A stretch of DNA of 64,000 nucleotides from Pochonia chlamydosporia 170. Taxonomy: Eukaryota; Ascomycota; Sordariomycetes; Hypocreales; Clavicipitaceae. The position numbers and the translations under genes are program-made. Below the pieces are notes generated by a model, which was given only the letters and a program-made list of their open reading frames with translations, was not told the origin of the DNA and ran no database searches. Shown here in pieces: positions 23,358-33,780 of the stretch (the first letter of the stretch is position 1; the number at the start of each line of letters is the position of its first letter). The stretch is taken from assembly GCF_001653235.2 (NCBI RefSeq), contig NC_035790.1:6386001-6450000 (forward strand). Direction: 5' to 3'.

Positions 23358-25596
23358 TTATACAGACCACGAAAACGATACACATCCACAAGGAGTCAGG
23401 TCCATGCCCCTGCTCTCAAGGGACGAGAACGATGAAATATCCTCAGACATTGACTCAGCAGACCGCTGGGTGATTGTTCGCTTCGGATTTTTGATCACCT
23501 CGTCAATAGTGATTGTCACCGGCTTTCCATCCTGCATGACAGGTACTTTGTCCTGACCATCGTTGATGATCTTGTATTGTGTGCAGGTCGCTGGGGCAAA
23601 CAGGCCGGCACTGGGCGGGCGCTTCTCGACAAACTTGACAAGCTTTGGATACGGCTCCTTGAACTTTGGATCAGGCGGACCATCTGGTGTTGGTGTTGGA
23701 GTGGGATGATAGAACGGGCTGCGCATTGAAGGGCTAGGCACCGCAGAAGGTCTCGGTGGCGTAAAAGTCTGGTTTGGATAAATGAAAACCTGAAGCAGAA
23801 CATTGGGCCAGGTGCAAATCCACGGTCGATCTCCTTCGGTGGCAGCCATGCCCTTTCTCTGGAAGCGCGAGTTGGCGACAAAGGGAAATGGATCTTTGGA
23901 ATGTCCCCAGTCCCTCTTGGCATTCGGTTTGCCGGGGACTGTGAGCTGGTCTTCCCGAACCATAACAGTCTTGTTATATCTTAGCTGAAGAAACCACGCG
24001 GGGCCACGGTTCTTCTCCTCCAGGTCAGTTACAAGCCACATAGATCTAAAATCGGGAATATCTGGGGGCTGCGTTCCATAGATAAACTTAGAGGCCTTGG
24101 CATCAAATGGTGCGAGCTTCAAGGAATAGTTGCAAGTTCCAGCGCTGTTGAAGGGTTCTGTAATATTCATCGAATACCACCGGAAAGGCATATCGCAACT
24201 CCAAGCTGGGGTCTGTTCTGAATCCTTGAAGCAAGCCTTGGGTACTTGATACTTCTCCATAGTTGGGAGTGCAAAGCAACCTGTTGCAAGTGGGGGCAGT
24301 CCAGGCGGTGGTCGATCCAAATATTGGACATTACTATCCGAACCTTGTTGGTCTTTGTCAAATTGCCTAGGAAAAAGTTAGCGAACAAAGCAATGCAAAG
24401 TGAGATGTGACTCTCTGGGCTATGGCGTACTTATCACCCTTGCGCTTTGAGCCGCCGTGTCTAGACACTATCGTGCCGATTACCGTACCCATGACCACGC
24501 CCATGATAACAATGCCAGACAGCAATAGACATATTGCCCAGTATGGCACTACGCCCCATAGCTTCTTCTTGGCTCGTCGTTGCCACTTGCTCGGGCTTGG
24601 TTTTTCTGCAAAGTCTCGAGCCGCACCATTAATTTCATGGTAGCTCTCAAGAGAACTTCTGCTGCGTATCGAAGAACCAGATCTATGGGGCAGGCCAGCC
24701 AAGTCTTCTGTGGAGGCGAATTCGGGGTTTCGAGTAGCAAGGCCAATTCCACCGGCACCAGGAATGGGCTGAACTGGTGATGACTGGGAAAGCCCTACTG
24801 TTGTGGCTCGAGTCACATCGACCGTAACGACAGGGGGTGTATTGTTCTCACTCTCATTTTCCAGCTTGTCTTGAAAAGGATCTTGAGGATACCGTGTATA
24901 TGGCGGGAGTTCTTCCATATGACCCAGTGGCCCAATTAAATCTCCGGCATCCTCGCCATCCGGGCCAATTTGTCTTCGATAGCCATTGCCCATGCCATTG
25001 AAGCCAACAGGGATGTGGTGTTGTGTAGGATCCTCTGGAGTAGTCGTACTTTGCGAGTACAGGGTGTATGGGTGAGTCGGACCATGGCTCCCATCAGCCG
25101 TTTCGGAGGATGGGCCCGTCGAGGAAGTGGCATTGCTATATGTTCTCTGGGGATACATTTGATATGGGTGGGATGGCTGAGTCGAGCCCGGGTATAATCC
25201 ATCGTCTTGTAAAGAGCTGCTGGACGAAGAGGCCTGTCCAACTCGACTTGCTGTCAATCCGTCATTACGGAGCGTCAGGGAATCATGGAGGCGAGGAGGC
25301 TTCGACGTGCTGGAAGGTCGGTTGAAATCGGCGAGGCCTTTTAATGGGCTTGTTGCAACAGGTGGTGGTGATCGAGGAAAATTGGGCAGTTGGATCCGAG
25401 GTTGCATTGGTGATGGTGGTGAGGTCGGGCTTGGCACATTCGGCCTGTTGTTGGCTGACGGACGGAATCCATCTGGAACAGCACTTGCAGCCAAGTCGTA
25501 TTCGTCGTCGCTGCCAGCATTTTCTGTCGACAATCGTGCTGATCTCCTTGTCGATGACCTTCTCTCCGATCGCGAATTTCTATCGGTAGAATGCAT
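23358..25596 (-). CDS. Large single-pass membrane protein with conserved fungal C-terminal domain
   Basis: Exons complement(23358-24366, 24431-25596) give 724 residues. Residues 1-340 are low-complexity and Ser/Pro-rich with no fold visible. Around residues 350-380 lies one strong membrane segment (VVPYWAICLLLSGIVIMGVV) followed by SRHGGSKRKGDK. The C-terminal half is cysteine-containing and globular (ATGCFALP, WSCDMPFRWYSMNI, WICTWPNVLLQVFIY), resembling an uncharacterised fungal domain (I think the DUF7820 family, from memory and not checked). Several cysteines and sequons (NKT, NQT, NIT) suggest that this half is lumenal or extracellular, with the disordered half cytoplasmic. Function unknown. 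The intron was placed by frame: GDK joins QFDKDQQ. Confidence 0.85.
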
Positions 25597-26283
25597 GATT
25601 GCACCCGAAAGATTGGCCCCGACTTGGCCCAGTGTCGGTTGGGGATCTCGTCGAGCGTTTCGTACTCAGTGTTTGCCGTCGATGGGTGACGCGAGCCACG
25701 AGAGAGCCGCAAAGGCAGCGCTGCTTCGTGCTCGCCTAGTATGTCACCAAGAAACGTCGTCGAGACCTGTGGTCGTGGTGATTGGGGACGGGCGTATTAT
25801 TCGGGACTATGGTCGTCGGTCGGTGTTGGGCGAGGAGCGGTCCCCCAGTTCAATCAAGCGAGCGAGCGACCGAGCGAGTGAGGCGGGGAACGTACAGTCG
25901 CACGAACCAGAGGGTTAAAGGTCAACCGGGTGAATGAGCCTCCTCGATGGAATCGACAAATTCGATGCCAGTGCAGAATTGTTTCTTGTCCAAATGAATT
26001 TTCGTGAGGTGCTTGATGTGTCTGGTAGTGACAGTTTCTCTCTGGGCTCACGAAATGGGACTTTGGGGGGGAGGCGAAGCAGATTGTTCGCTGGCCCTGG
26101 TCAACTGGTACTAAGTGGGTTTCACCCAAGCAGTTGAGGACACCACATCCAGCGCTACTGCCGTCAGGTCAGAGTCAGCGGCTGCACAGACAACGAAGGT
26201 CTGGTTGGTTTCGGGCACCTGGCAGGGGCATGGAAGTGGGCATATGGCACTGGGTCGTGTTGGCGATGGAGCGCGAGAGACCG

Positions 26284-26322
26284 AGCATGGCTGCATGGCT
26301 GCATGGCTGTATGGCTGTATGT
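26284..26322. repeat. 8-bp microrepeat (ATGGCTGC/T)n
   Basis: About five imperfect tandem units of CATGGCTG / TATGGCTG. It accounts for the repetitive Ala/Met/Cys-rich frames found here on both strands. Confidence 0.8.
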
Positions 26323-27154
26323 CGAGGAGTCTGGCCGGGTCTGGTGCCATACATTTGGCGGCATGGGAGCAAGGGGGAAGAGGAGAAGACGGGCTGGGCG
26401 GAAGCGACGCCATTGGCTGATAGAGGTCCAGCTGGGGCCAGAAGGGGGCCTCCGAAAAGTCTACTCCATCCATGTCCTTGGCTTCAATGTTCTCATCACA
26501 GAGTCACAGCACCACCGTCCAGTTGCATCTCGCATTGTGGAAAGCGATCGGGTCTGGTTCCTTACCGGCTCGCCAGCCTGGTGCCATGTTGACATGGACG
26601 TTTGCAATCTTGCGTCGAGTGCCCTGGCGAGCCATTTGATTCAAATGCGGCGGCAGAGCCAAACAACTCCTCAACAAGACAACACCGACCAAAGGAGACG
26701 AGCTTTGGGCTTGATCGAAAGTCGCAGGTGCAAGGATGGACGGACCACTTTTCTCGTCTCAGCAGCCAGCCAACCAGTTGAGCAGCCTCTTCGCTTTTGC
26801 AAGTCGCAGATGGTGGAGCGTATCCTGAGCACTAGTCGGCACCGTCTTCCATCCAGGCGTTTCACCGGCGCTGATGTGAGACCGTTGCTCAGTGTTTGCA
26901 ACGTCGGTGGTGTCTGGTACAGCAAGATACATCCGGACTGGACTGGGTGGTCGATCTACCTGGGAGGATCGACCAGAAAGCGCTATTACAGTCCACTACA
27001 GCGTTGCTTCTGGCCACTGTTGTCACGATTACCGTGATGAATAGCGTCAAGTCTCCTCTGGGATCGCTCATGTCCAACCTCTATCCTCCCAGCCTGTTCA
27101 GTGTCACATTGAGGCGGGCTTCACCTCATTGCTGACTGACAAGGCAGTATGGAG

Positions 27155-27170
27155 TACGGAGTACGGAGTA
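27155..27170. repeat. Two overlapping TACGGAGTA 9-mers
   Basis: TACGGAGTA occurs at 27155-27163 and again at 27162-27170, sharing the last two bases. A degenerate ATGGAGTA precedes them. See the related finding for all copies. Confidence 0.9.
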
Positions 27171-29820
27171 AAGCAAACGAGACGAGCGGGACAGGTCCAG
27201 TTGACGCCTGCAATAATTACACAGCTGCCGTATTGGGTCCCCGTTTCCTGATCATTTCCTCCTCTGCCGCTCGCCATGGTCTTATTGGCACCTCACTGGC
27301 ATTATATTGCGGCTGGACCTTTTGCCCGCTGACACAGCAGACTTGACCGTTCTCAATGAGACGGTGGTTGGCTCCCTTGACCTCAATGCCCTGGTTTTAC
27401 TCCGTAATGCCTGCCTAGTTTGAGACCGGAACAGGCTCCCATTGCATTTCACGAGCGGCACTTGCTCAACTTGACGGGCAGCTACGGAGTATCCCGTGGT
27501 ATCTGTCTAAATGCGACGCTGGTCCGCTTTCAACGAAAGACTTGCCATGTTAAGACGCCTTTTTTTATTTTGTAGAAGCAAGTGTATTCGAATGGCGTAC
27601 AGAGCAAAGGTCCGCTATCCCATCAATATTCTCCTTTTCAATTACAATTACTGCCATGGAATGATGACAATTGAACCACGGACTCGGTACTCGGTACGCA
27701 CTCAGCCGCAAATCCAGCAAATTTCGTCGAAAAGAATGAGCCAAGGCCCTAGCCAACAGAGCGTTGAAAAGCAATTTGCAATGTACTTTTGACGCACAAA
27801 CTACCATATTATTGGCCCACATGCAACGAGGAGATGACTTGTGCCGTGATCCGACTTGCCGTTCAGCTGCTCCTCGGACCCAGCAACCACGCATCTCAGT
27901 TGGCTCAACAGTCAATCTGTTTGTGGCTGCGGTACAGTGTGTCCAGGGCTGGAATTAATGGCAATGGGGGCCGCGCACGGAGCAACTGAGCAAATTCGGT
28001 CGCTTCCCCCGGATTTTCCAACATCGAGTCAAGTCCCGTTCATTGGTTTTGTTCGGCAAGCTGATTTGGGACTCCATTAGCCTTGAGCTCAACAGAAATG
28101 CTGCGTGGTTCTCCTGACTTCCAACTTCCCTGCCTGGGACGCAGTGTTAACTACTGGCTCGACTCTTCGGTTCACTCCCGTTGGCTCAGGAGTGTAGTAT
28201 CTTTGCCGTGGCTCCAGGATTGCGACACCTGCTCGCCAAGGCAAGATGCAACACTTTCGACCCAAAACGCGGATTCCCAACCACTCTACGGAGTAATCCT
28301 AAGCCACAGTCGTTGGCCAAGAAGTCGCCAAGTCATGGCAATCCTGGCACTTCAAAAAGGAAAGGATGAAACGCGGTGGCATGACAAACAAGGCCCAAAT
28401 TTCAGTTTCCTGGTGAGTGAGCGGCTTGATTTGGCATTTCGTGCCTGATGATATCGAGATCTTTCCATCTTGCATGGAATGGATTTTGAACGTATTGGTT
28501 GATTGTCGAGCCACGTCCACCTCATGGGCAAGTGTTTTCTGCACTGCATCACAAACTTCTGGTGAAGCATATGCAATAGCGACGACTCGCCTCGCACGTT
28601 TGGTTGTGGATGGACGATTGTTCCTTGCCTGAGACTTACTACCTGACACACGGTACCCCCGGGTTTGCATGACGGAATCAAAAGTGCTGTGATCGGGAAC
28701 AGCTGGGTGAGGAAATATTACAAGTTGTGGGATGCCCCATTCATAATGATGATGATGACGACGATGGACACAGTAAATGAGATAACTGCTCATCCTTTCC
28801 GCTGAAGCTTGGCGTCTACCGTGATGCCACTATGCCGCTGAGGAGCAAACCCCAATATCTATCTATAATGGAAACCATGGTCCACAAGCACAAGCTCCTG
28901 ATGTGGCAACTTTCCTGGCCAACGCACGTCCAACCAATTTCTTGTGCAAGTATTTGATATTCTCAATCCTTCATTCGCGAATGGCCCAATAGCGATGCCT
29001 CGGCAGCTCGCCTATATTTGAGCCATTTGTTGGTCATCTGGAAGATTTGCTCAATACCAGTCGGCCAGACTGACATCTGGAGGCAGCTGGTGCTGGAAAT
29101 ATAGGCCAAGGCAACAGAAATCTAGGTGCAAAGTTCTAGAACACCAAGGGGACTTGACGATGCAACAATGTTTCAGGTTGGTGCACTGCAATGGCCAAGG
29201 AAAGGGCCAGCGTGGTTTCGTTTCCAGTTTTACCAGTTGACCTACTCTGTACTCTGTACAGTCCCTTGTGGTAAACAACGTCTGACGGTACCACACTTAC
29301 GGAGTATTTGTACCATCCAAAAATTCCTCTTCCTCACGGCTTTCCTGGGGCAACGGCGAATTTTGCCGTGATAGCCGAGTTAAGGGAAGGCAGTTGGCTG
29401 ATTTTGAATCATCAGCCAAACGGCAAGTCGGGTTGGCACAGGGTTGTGGAGATCCTTTCGATATACGAGAAACTCTGTTTTGCATCATGCCGTTTTAATG
29501 GTTGATCAAGAAGGAATTATTAGCGATGTTATTCTCCGCGACATATCCAACCAGACCTTCCGCCACATCGTATCCCAAGTGCCGTGATGGCCCATCGTGG
29601 AGCGGCAAATGCAGAATGCCAAAGGTGTCTGGTGGTGTGTTGGTGAGATCGTGTACTTGAGTAAACATCGAGGAATCTAGTGCCACATGCAAGTAGCTGG
29701 GATGACGGCAAGAGGATAGAATCTTGAGAGGATTTGCTGTCATATCTATTTGGTATTCTCGATCGGCCATCTGTCCTTTGTTTGTGACTTTTGCCGCTTC
29801 TTCGGCGGATCTACCCGTGG

Positions 29821-29848
29821 TCTCCAGAATCTGGTCTCCAGAATCTGG
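29821..29848. repeat. 14-bp tandem duplication
   Basis: TCTCCAGAATCTGG is present twice in direct tandem, followed by TCTGATCTGGTG. This is a simple local duplication inside the gene-poor region. Confidence 0.85.
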
Positions 29849-30618
29849 TCTGATCTGGTGTCATCATCCACAAGCACTTGAGCATTAGGCACCAGTTGAC
29901 CAGTTCCTGCATTGAAACTGGCATTAGCTCAACTTTTGTCTCGCAATAAAATGACCTGACATTATTTTCTTTTCTATTTTCACCGCTCACATTCTCCTTC
30001 ATTATGCTTTTGAAGCGAGCGGCAATACCTCGCGTTCTGCCCAGCCTTTGCAAATCCCAGACAAATTCGTTCCAAGTCAAGCAGCTGTTGGTACGCCAAG
30101 ACGTTGGTCACGGACTCATGATACTCTCGTCAAGGCATCACGTTCATAGCTCAACAATAGTAAACTAGTTCTCAAATGGGAGGTACCCATGACATTTGCG
30201 TCTGATTCCAACCAATGCCATGTGATAAGGCTCCGTGCCATCGTTACACAATTGTTGCCCAGGCCGCGCCCAAAGATCACCGCTCCTTGGGTATCTAGAC
30301 ATAACTCGACCCATGCGGCCGCCCGACCAAAGTCTACTACCTTCAACAGCGCATTGCGTCTCTATAATTACACATGTTGAAAATTGTGGTACTCATACGG
30401 AGACGTGTCCGATCGAAAGGGGACAGCGAACCAGAAAGAAAACGGCTTATTTCTGTGATGTTGGTCGGGTAGCTGCTCATGTTGCCCTATGCTGCGTGTC
30501 TCTCGTCTAATCCAGTCTGGTGAGTAAACAGCAAATCGCAGCTCCTTGAACGGGACCACCCCATTGACCTCGTTTTCTTGGTTAAAGACGTAGAATCCGC
30601 AGAATTTCTCCCAATTGA

Positions 30619-31239
30619 ATGGGCACAAGTCACATACAAGGCTTTTCTCAAAACACCAATACCAAATTCACATCTGGAGCCGCAATGACATCAACGTCGT
30701 TATCTTACTACGAGTCGGACTGGTCCGGGGGCGAAATGCAGGTCATGTACCCGGCATATCGAATGAGGACATTCGACTACATGTACACGATCTTACCGGT
30801 TCCCAAGCATCCCAGCATGGCGCTACGCTTCATGTTCTACGCAACAGGTGCGCCGACGAGCGCAACCCATATCGTGGGGAAGTTCCCCAGGTATCAGATT
30901 GAAGAGAGCCAGTACTCATACGACGAGCCTTATGAGACGAGATATACCGATCAGGGGGCAGATGTGTATTGGTCGACGGCGAGAGGCACTTACAACCTTC
31001 TTCGCTACTGGGGAGTTCAATTGGATCAATATGGACAGGAGGAGGGTCTGGAGGCTGAGATGGAGAGTGTTGTTGACGAAGCTGCCGGATATGGGACGAC
31101 GTATTTGTCGCCTCATGATGGACATTATGATCCGGTGCAGCAAGACGCTCAATATGATGTGGGTGATGAGAATGTTGATGAGGAGCCAGTGATGGCTGGA
31201 GGGCGGTCTGACGGCGGAGGTTCGCAGGCAGAAGGCTAG
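30619..31239 (+). CDS. Possible hypothetical protein, Tyr-rich with acidic tail
   Basis: One open frame of 206 residues from ATG 30619; an alternative start is ATG 30685 in the same frame. It contains a coherent central part, with PKHPSMALRFMFYATG then YDEPYETRYTDQGADVYWST and RGTYNLLRYWGVQLDQYG. The C-terminus is acidic and Gly-rich (GDENVDEEPVMAGG). It has no signal peptide or membrane segment and no family I recognise. It is the only long frame in the gene-poor region with protein-like composition. A T26 tract begins about 50 bp after the stop. It may be lineage-specific or a chance frame. Confidence 0.45.
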   Translation: MGTSHIQGFSQNTNTKFTSGAAMTSTSLSYYESDWSGGEMQVMYPAYRMRTFDYMYTILPVPKHPSMALRFMFYATGAPTSATHIVGKFPRYQIEESQYSYDEPYETRYTDQGADVYWSTARGTYNLLRYWGVQLDQYGQEEGLEAEMESVVDEAAGYGTTYLSPHDGHYDPVQQDAQYDVGDENVDEEPVMAGGRSDGGGSQAEG

Positions 31240-31286
31240 GCGGCAGAGGGTACTCTGAACATTTGGACTCTACGATTTATGTTTCC

Positions 31287-31312
31287 TTTTTTTTTTTTTT
31301 TTTTTTTTTTTT
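31287..31312. repeat. T26 homopolymer
   Basis: An uninterrupted run of 26 T, 47 bp past the stop of the possible gene at 30619-31239. Its length may be affected by sequencing or assembly error. Confidence 0.9.
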
Positions 31313-32450
31313 GGGTATCTTTTTTGGGGGAGAAATTTGGCATTGCCTGGCGTTTTTGCATCATGGACCGACACGCATTGAGGGCATAGAATGGGGAATA
31401 AGGAATAAATTGATACCCCCGGCCCAGCATCTTAGGTAGAAACAACAGATTGACTTATTTTGAGCAATGGCATGTGCAATGTAGCTAATTTTGGATCGCG
31501 AGTGCAGATGAACGCAATTGACGAGCATGCACCTCGCAAGGCGGAGTGGAAGGTCGATGACTTCACCAACGCCAGTTTCAGCCCAATGGTAAAGATTGAA
31601 GGAAGACGGAATATTGATGGCGTTTGCCTTCCGATAGCCGCCCTCACCCAGCGCCATGCTCGTCATATGATACGAGCCTAATGCGGAACGGAGAGGGAAC
31701 TTACGATGCCGTGAGTGCTTTTTACTGTACTATGCTCAGTGAGATTCCTTTCGATGAATAAAGGGCGATGGCGGTGTCATCTCCTAAGCCTGGGAAGCAA
31801 TCATCGCAGTACCAGAGTTGTACCGTTCCCATCATTGATGAAGCCACAATGGGAGGCAGAGCCCAACTCAGCCCGAATGTGAGAAGTAGTGATGTCGACT
31901 GGTCTGCTTCCTCAGGTCTGGTAAGTCAAGGTCAACTGGTTCGCATTGCACCAGGGCATGGGTATGGCTGAGGCTGAGTCGGGTCGAGTGCGGCATGAGT
32001 TGGCAGCAAACATCCAGATGTCATGTGAAGTTTCGGCAACTCCCCCAACATTGATGATGAAGGTTTTGACAGTCTCAGCGTCTCAAAATTCATCATCCAC
32101 CGGAGAGGTGACTGCGATTATTTGCCCGGACACTGTTCCCCCAAAGGGAGCGATTTTGCGAGTGTTGGCCGGCTTTGCCACAATTTGTCTCGGTCGACAA
32201 GCGTCAATCCATCGTTGGTTGCCTCTGGTTGAACTTTGAACCGGGCCAGACGCAATGCCCGCGTCGGACGACATGCTCCATGCAATCATCAATGTCAGAT
32301 AATTCGGCTCTTGCCCGACATCCAGGGGTTTCTCGATTCCCGGGATTGCGCCCGTCACGCGACTAGCTGCGTTTGGATAAGAAATTCACGGCGAGCCCTG
32401 ATGGTCAGAGGGTGGACCATGCTGACTGCCTGGCGTCTCTGGACACTGGG

Positions 32451-32478
32451 CTCTGGACTCTGGACTCTGGACTCTGGA
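32451..32478. repeat. 7-bp tandem repeat (CTCTGGA)4
   Basis: Four perfect units of CTCTGGA, preceded by a partial CTCTGGACACTGGG unit. The word is related to the TCTGG words scattered through this region. Confidence 0.9.
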
Positions 32479-33528
32479 GCTTGAGGTTATTGGATTAATT
32501 GATCCTTGGATGCTGTCTGGTCTGCTCGGTTGTGGCGTTTCTAGGCAGTACAGCACGGATTGATTGCTGATGTGACTCAGTTGGCCGCATGGAAGGGCGA
32601 AACGATGGGTGACATGGAGCAGAGTGAATGGTGAGTGACTGGTCGGTCAACATTGAATGTCAAATGAAGTGAGGCTGAGCAGTCTGGCTTCAATGTTCAA
32701 TGTTGGTTCAATGTGAAAATCACCAGTTACCACATGCACATGGTGAGAGCACGCCAAGACTTGAGGCCAGTCGATCTGGTGCATCAACTTTACACCCTGG
32801 AATTTCGAAAAAGGCCTCAACGGGTGTTGACATGCTTCGGCAGTTTGCCTCTTGTATCACAACCAGCCAACATTTGAAGCCTTGCTGCATGATGAATATC
32901 CACGCCCATTAGTTTGCTTTCCCGTCAAGGCTCGATGATGCAACATTGAAGATTGCAGATTTCGAGTTACGCAGAAAGCTGTCTCGCAGACTTGACTATC
33001 GCCCACCCCGAAACCTCTTGTCTCTCTACGTCTTGAATGCACTTGCAGCAACTCCCATCACATTTGATATCAATTTGACATTTCTTCGTCAATCGTCATC
33101 CTCCGCGGTGACGTCGTCCGGCACAGCACGACCGCACAGCACGACCGCACAGCTCGAGACAATAGCTTGTTCAATGTTTAAACGAAAGAGTCATCCCGCA
33201 GCCTTGGATCGTCAATGATCCACCTTGACTGCTTCACTCCATATTTTGCTTCCCTTGAATCCTTGAATCCTTGATCAAGTTGGAGTTTGTGAGCATGGGT
33301 CAAGTGCTGTATTGAATCCACACCACCACTCGTCATGCAGCCAGGAAGATCATGATTCCGGACTAGTGAGAATGAACCCTTGGGCAAACATTGACATCAA
33401 TTGATCTAGGCTGCAGCATCAGCCACACCACATATGCATCCCGTACATGTACCTACAGTACTTGACACTAAACTAACAGACTGAGGCCTCATTCGTGCTG
33501 ACTTCATCTTTGACTGCATGCATACATG

Positions 33529-33535
33529 TATAAAT
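33529..33535 (+). promoter_or_regulatory. TATA-like element upstream of the BCS1-like gene
   Basis: TATAAAT lies 246 bp before the ATG at 33781. It would imply a leader of roughly 200 nt, so its role is less certain than for the closer TATA elements in this window. Confidence 0.3.
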
Positions 33536-33780
33536 GAGGCTGTTCGTCCATTCCATCTCGCTAGACGCTTTGTCTGCTTGACACATTTTCACATCGTTGC
33601 CTCATCAGTCATCACTTGCCTCACGCAAGCAGAGCCTCACCGTTGCATGAGTAGAGGCAACACAGTTACAGTTTGAGCGCTTGATGCCTCCATGATTCTT
33701 TTCCTCTTTTAACATTTACAAAAAAGAATCTCCCACACTGCTCGACATTGCGCAACATCTTCTTTTCCGCCACCATCACC

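Larger units (their letters stand above)
25597..30618. other. Gene-poor region
   Basis: Five kilobases with only short, overlapping frames on both strands, none with a domain or consistent splice structure. It contains an 8-bp microrepeat (26284-26322), a 14-bp tandem (29821-29848), six or more TACGGAGTA/TACTCCGTA copies (27155-29306) and many TCTGGTC-type words. It may hold long non-coding RNA or regulatory DNA; nothing further can be supported. Confidence 0.5.
31240..33780. other. Gene-poor region upstream of the BCS1-like gene
   Basis: It holds the T26 tract (31287-31312), a 7-bp tandem repeat (32451-32478) and a TATA-like element (33529-33535). No frame has family features. The last 250 bp are probably the promoter and leader of the BCS1-like gene. 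Confidence 0.5.

Noticed and set aside
26303..27037. 244-codon frame in the gene-poor block
   Set aside because: It passes through an ATGGCTG microrepeat, has no domain and is rich in Arg/Trp/Cys of random type.
28299..28793. 164-codon minus-strand frame
   Set aside because: No recognisable motif, no consistent splice sites, His run from a CAT repeat; treated as chance.
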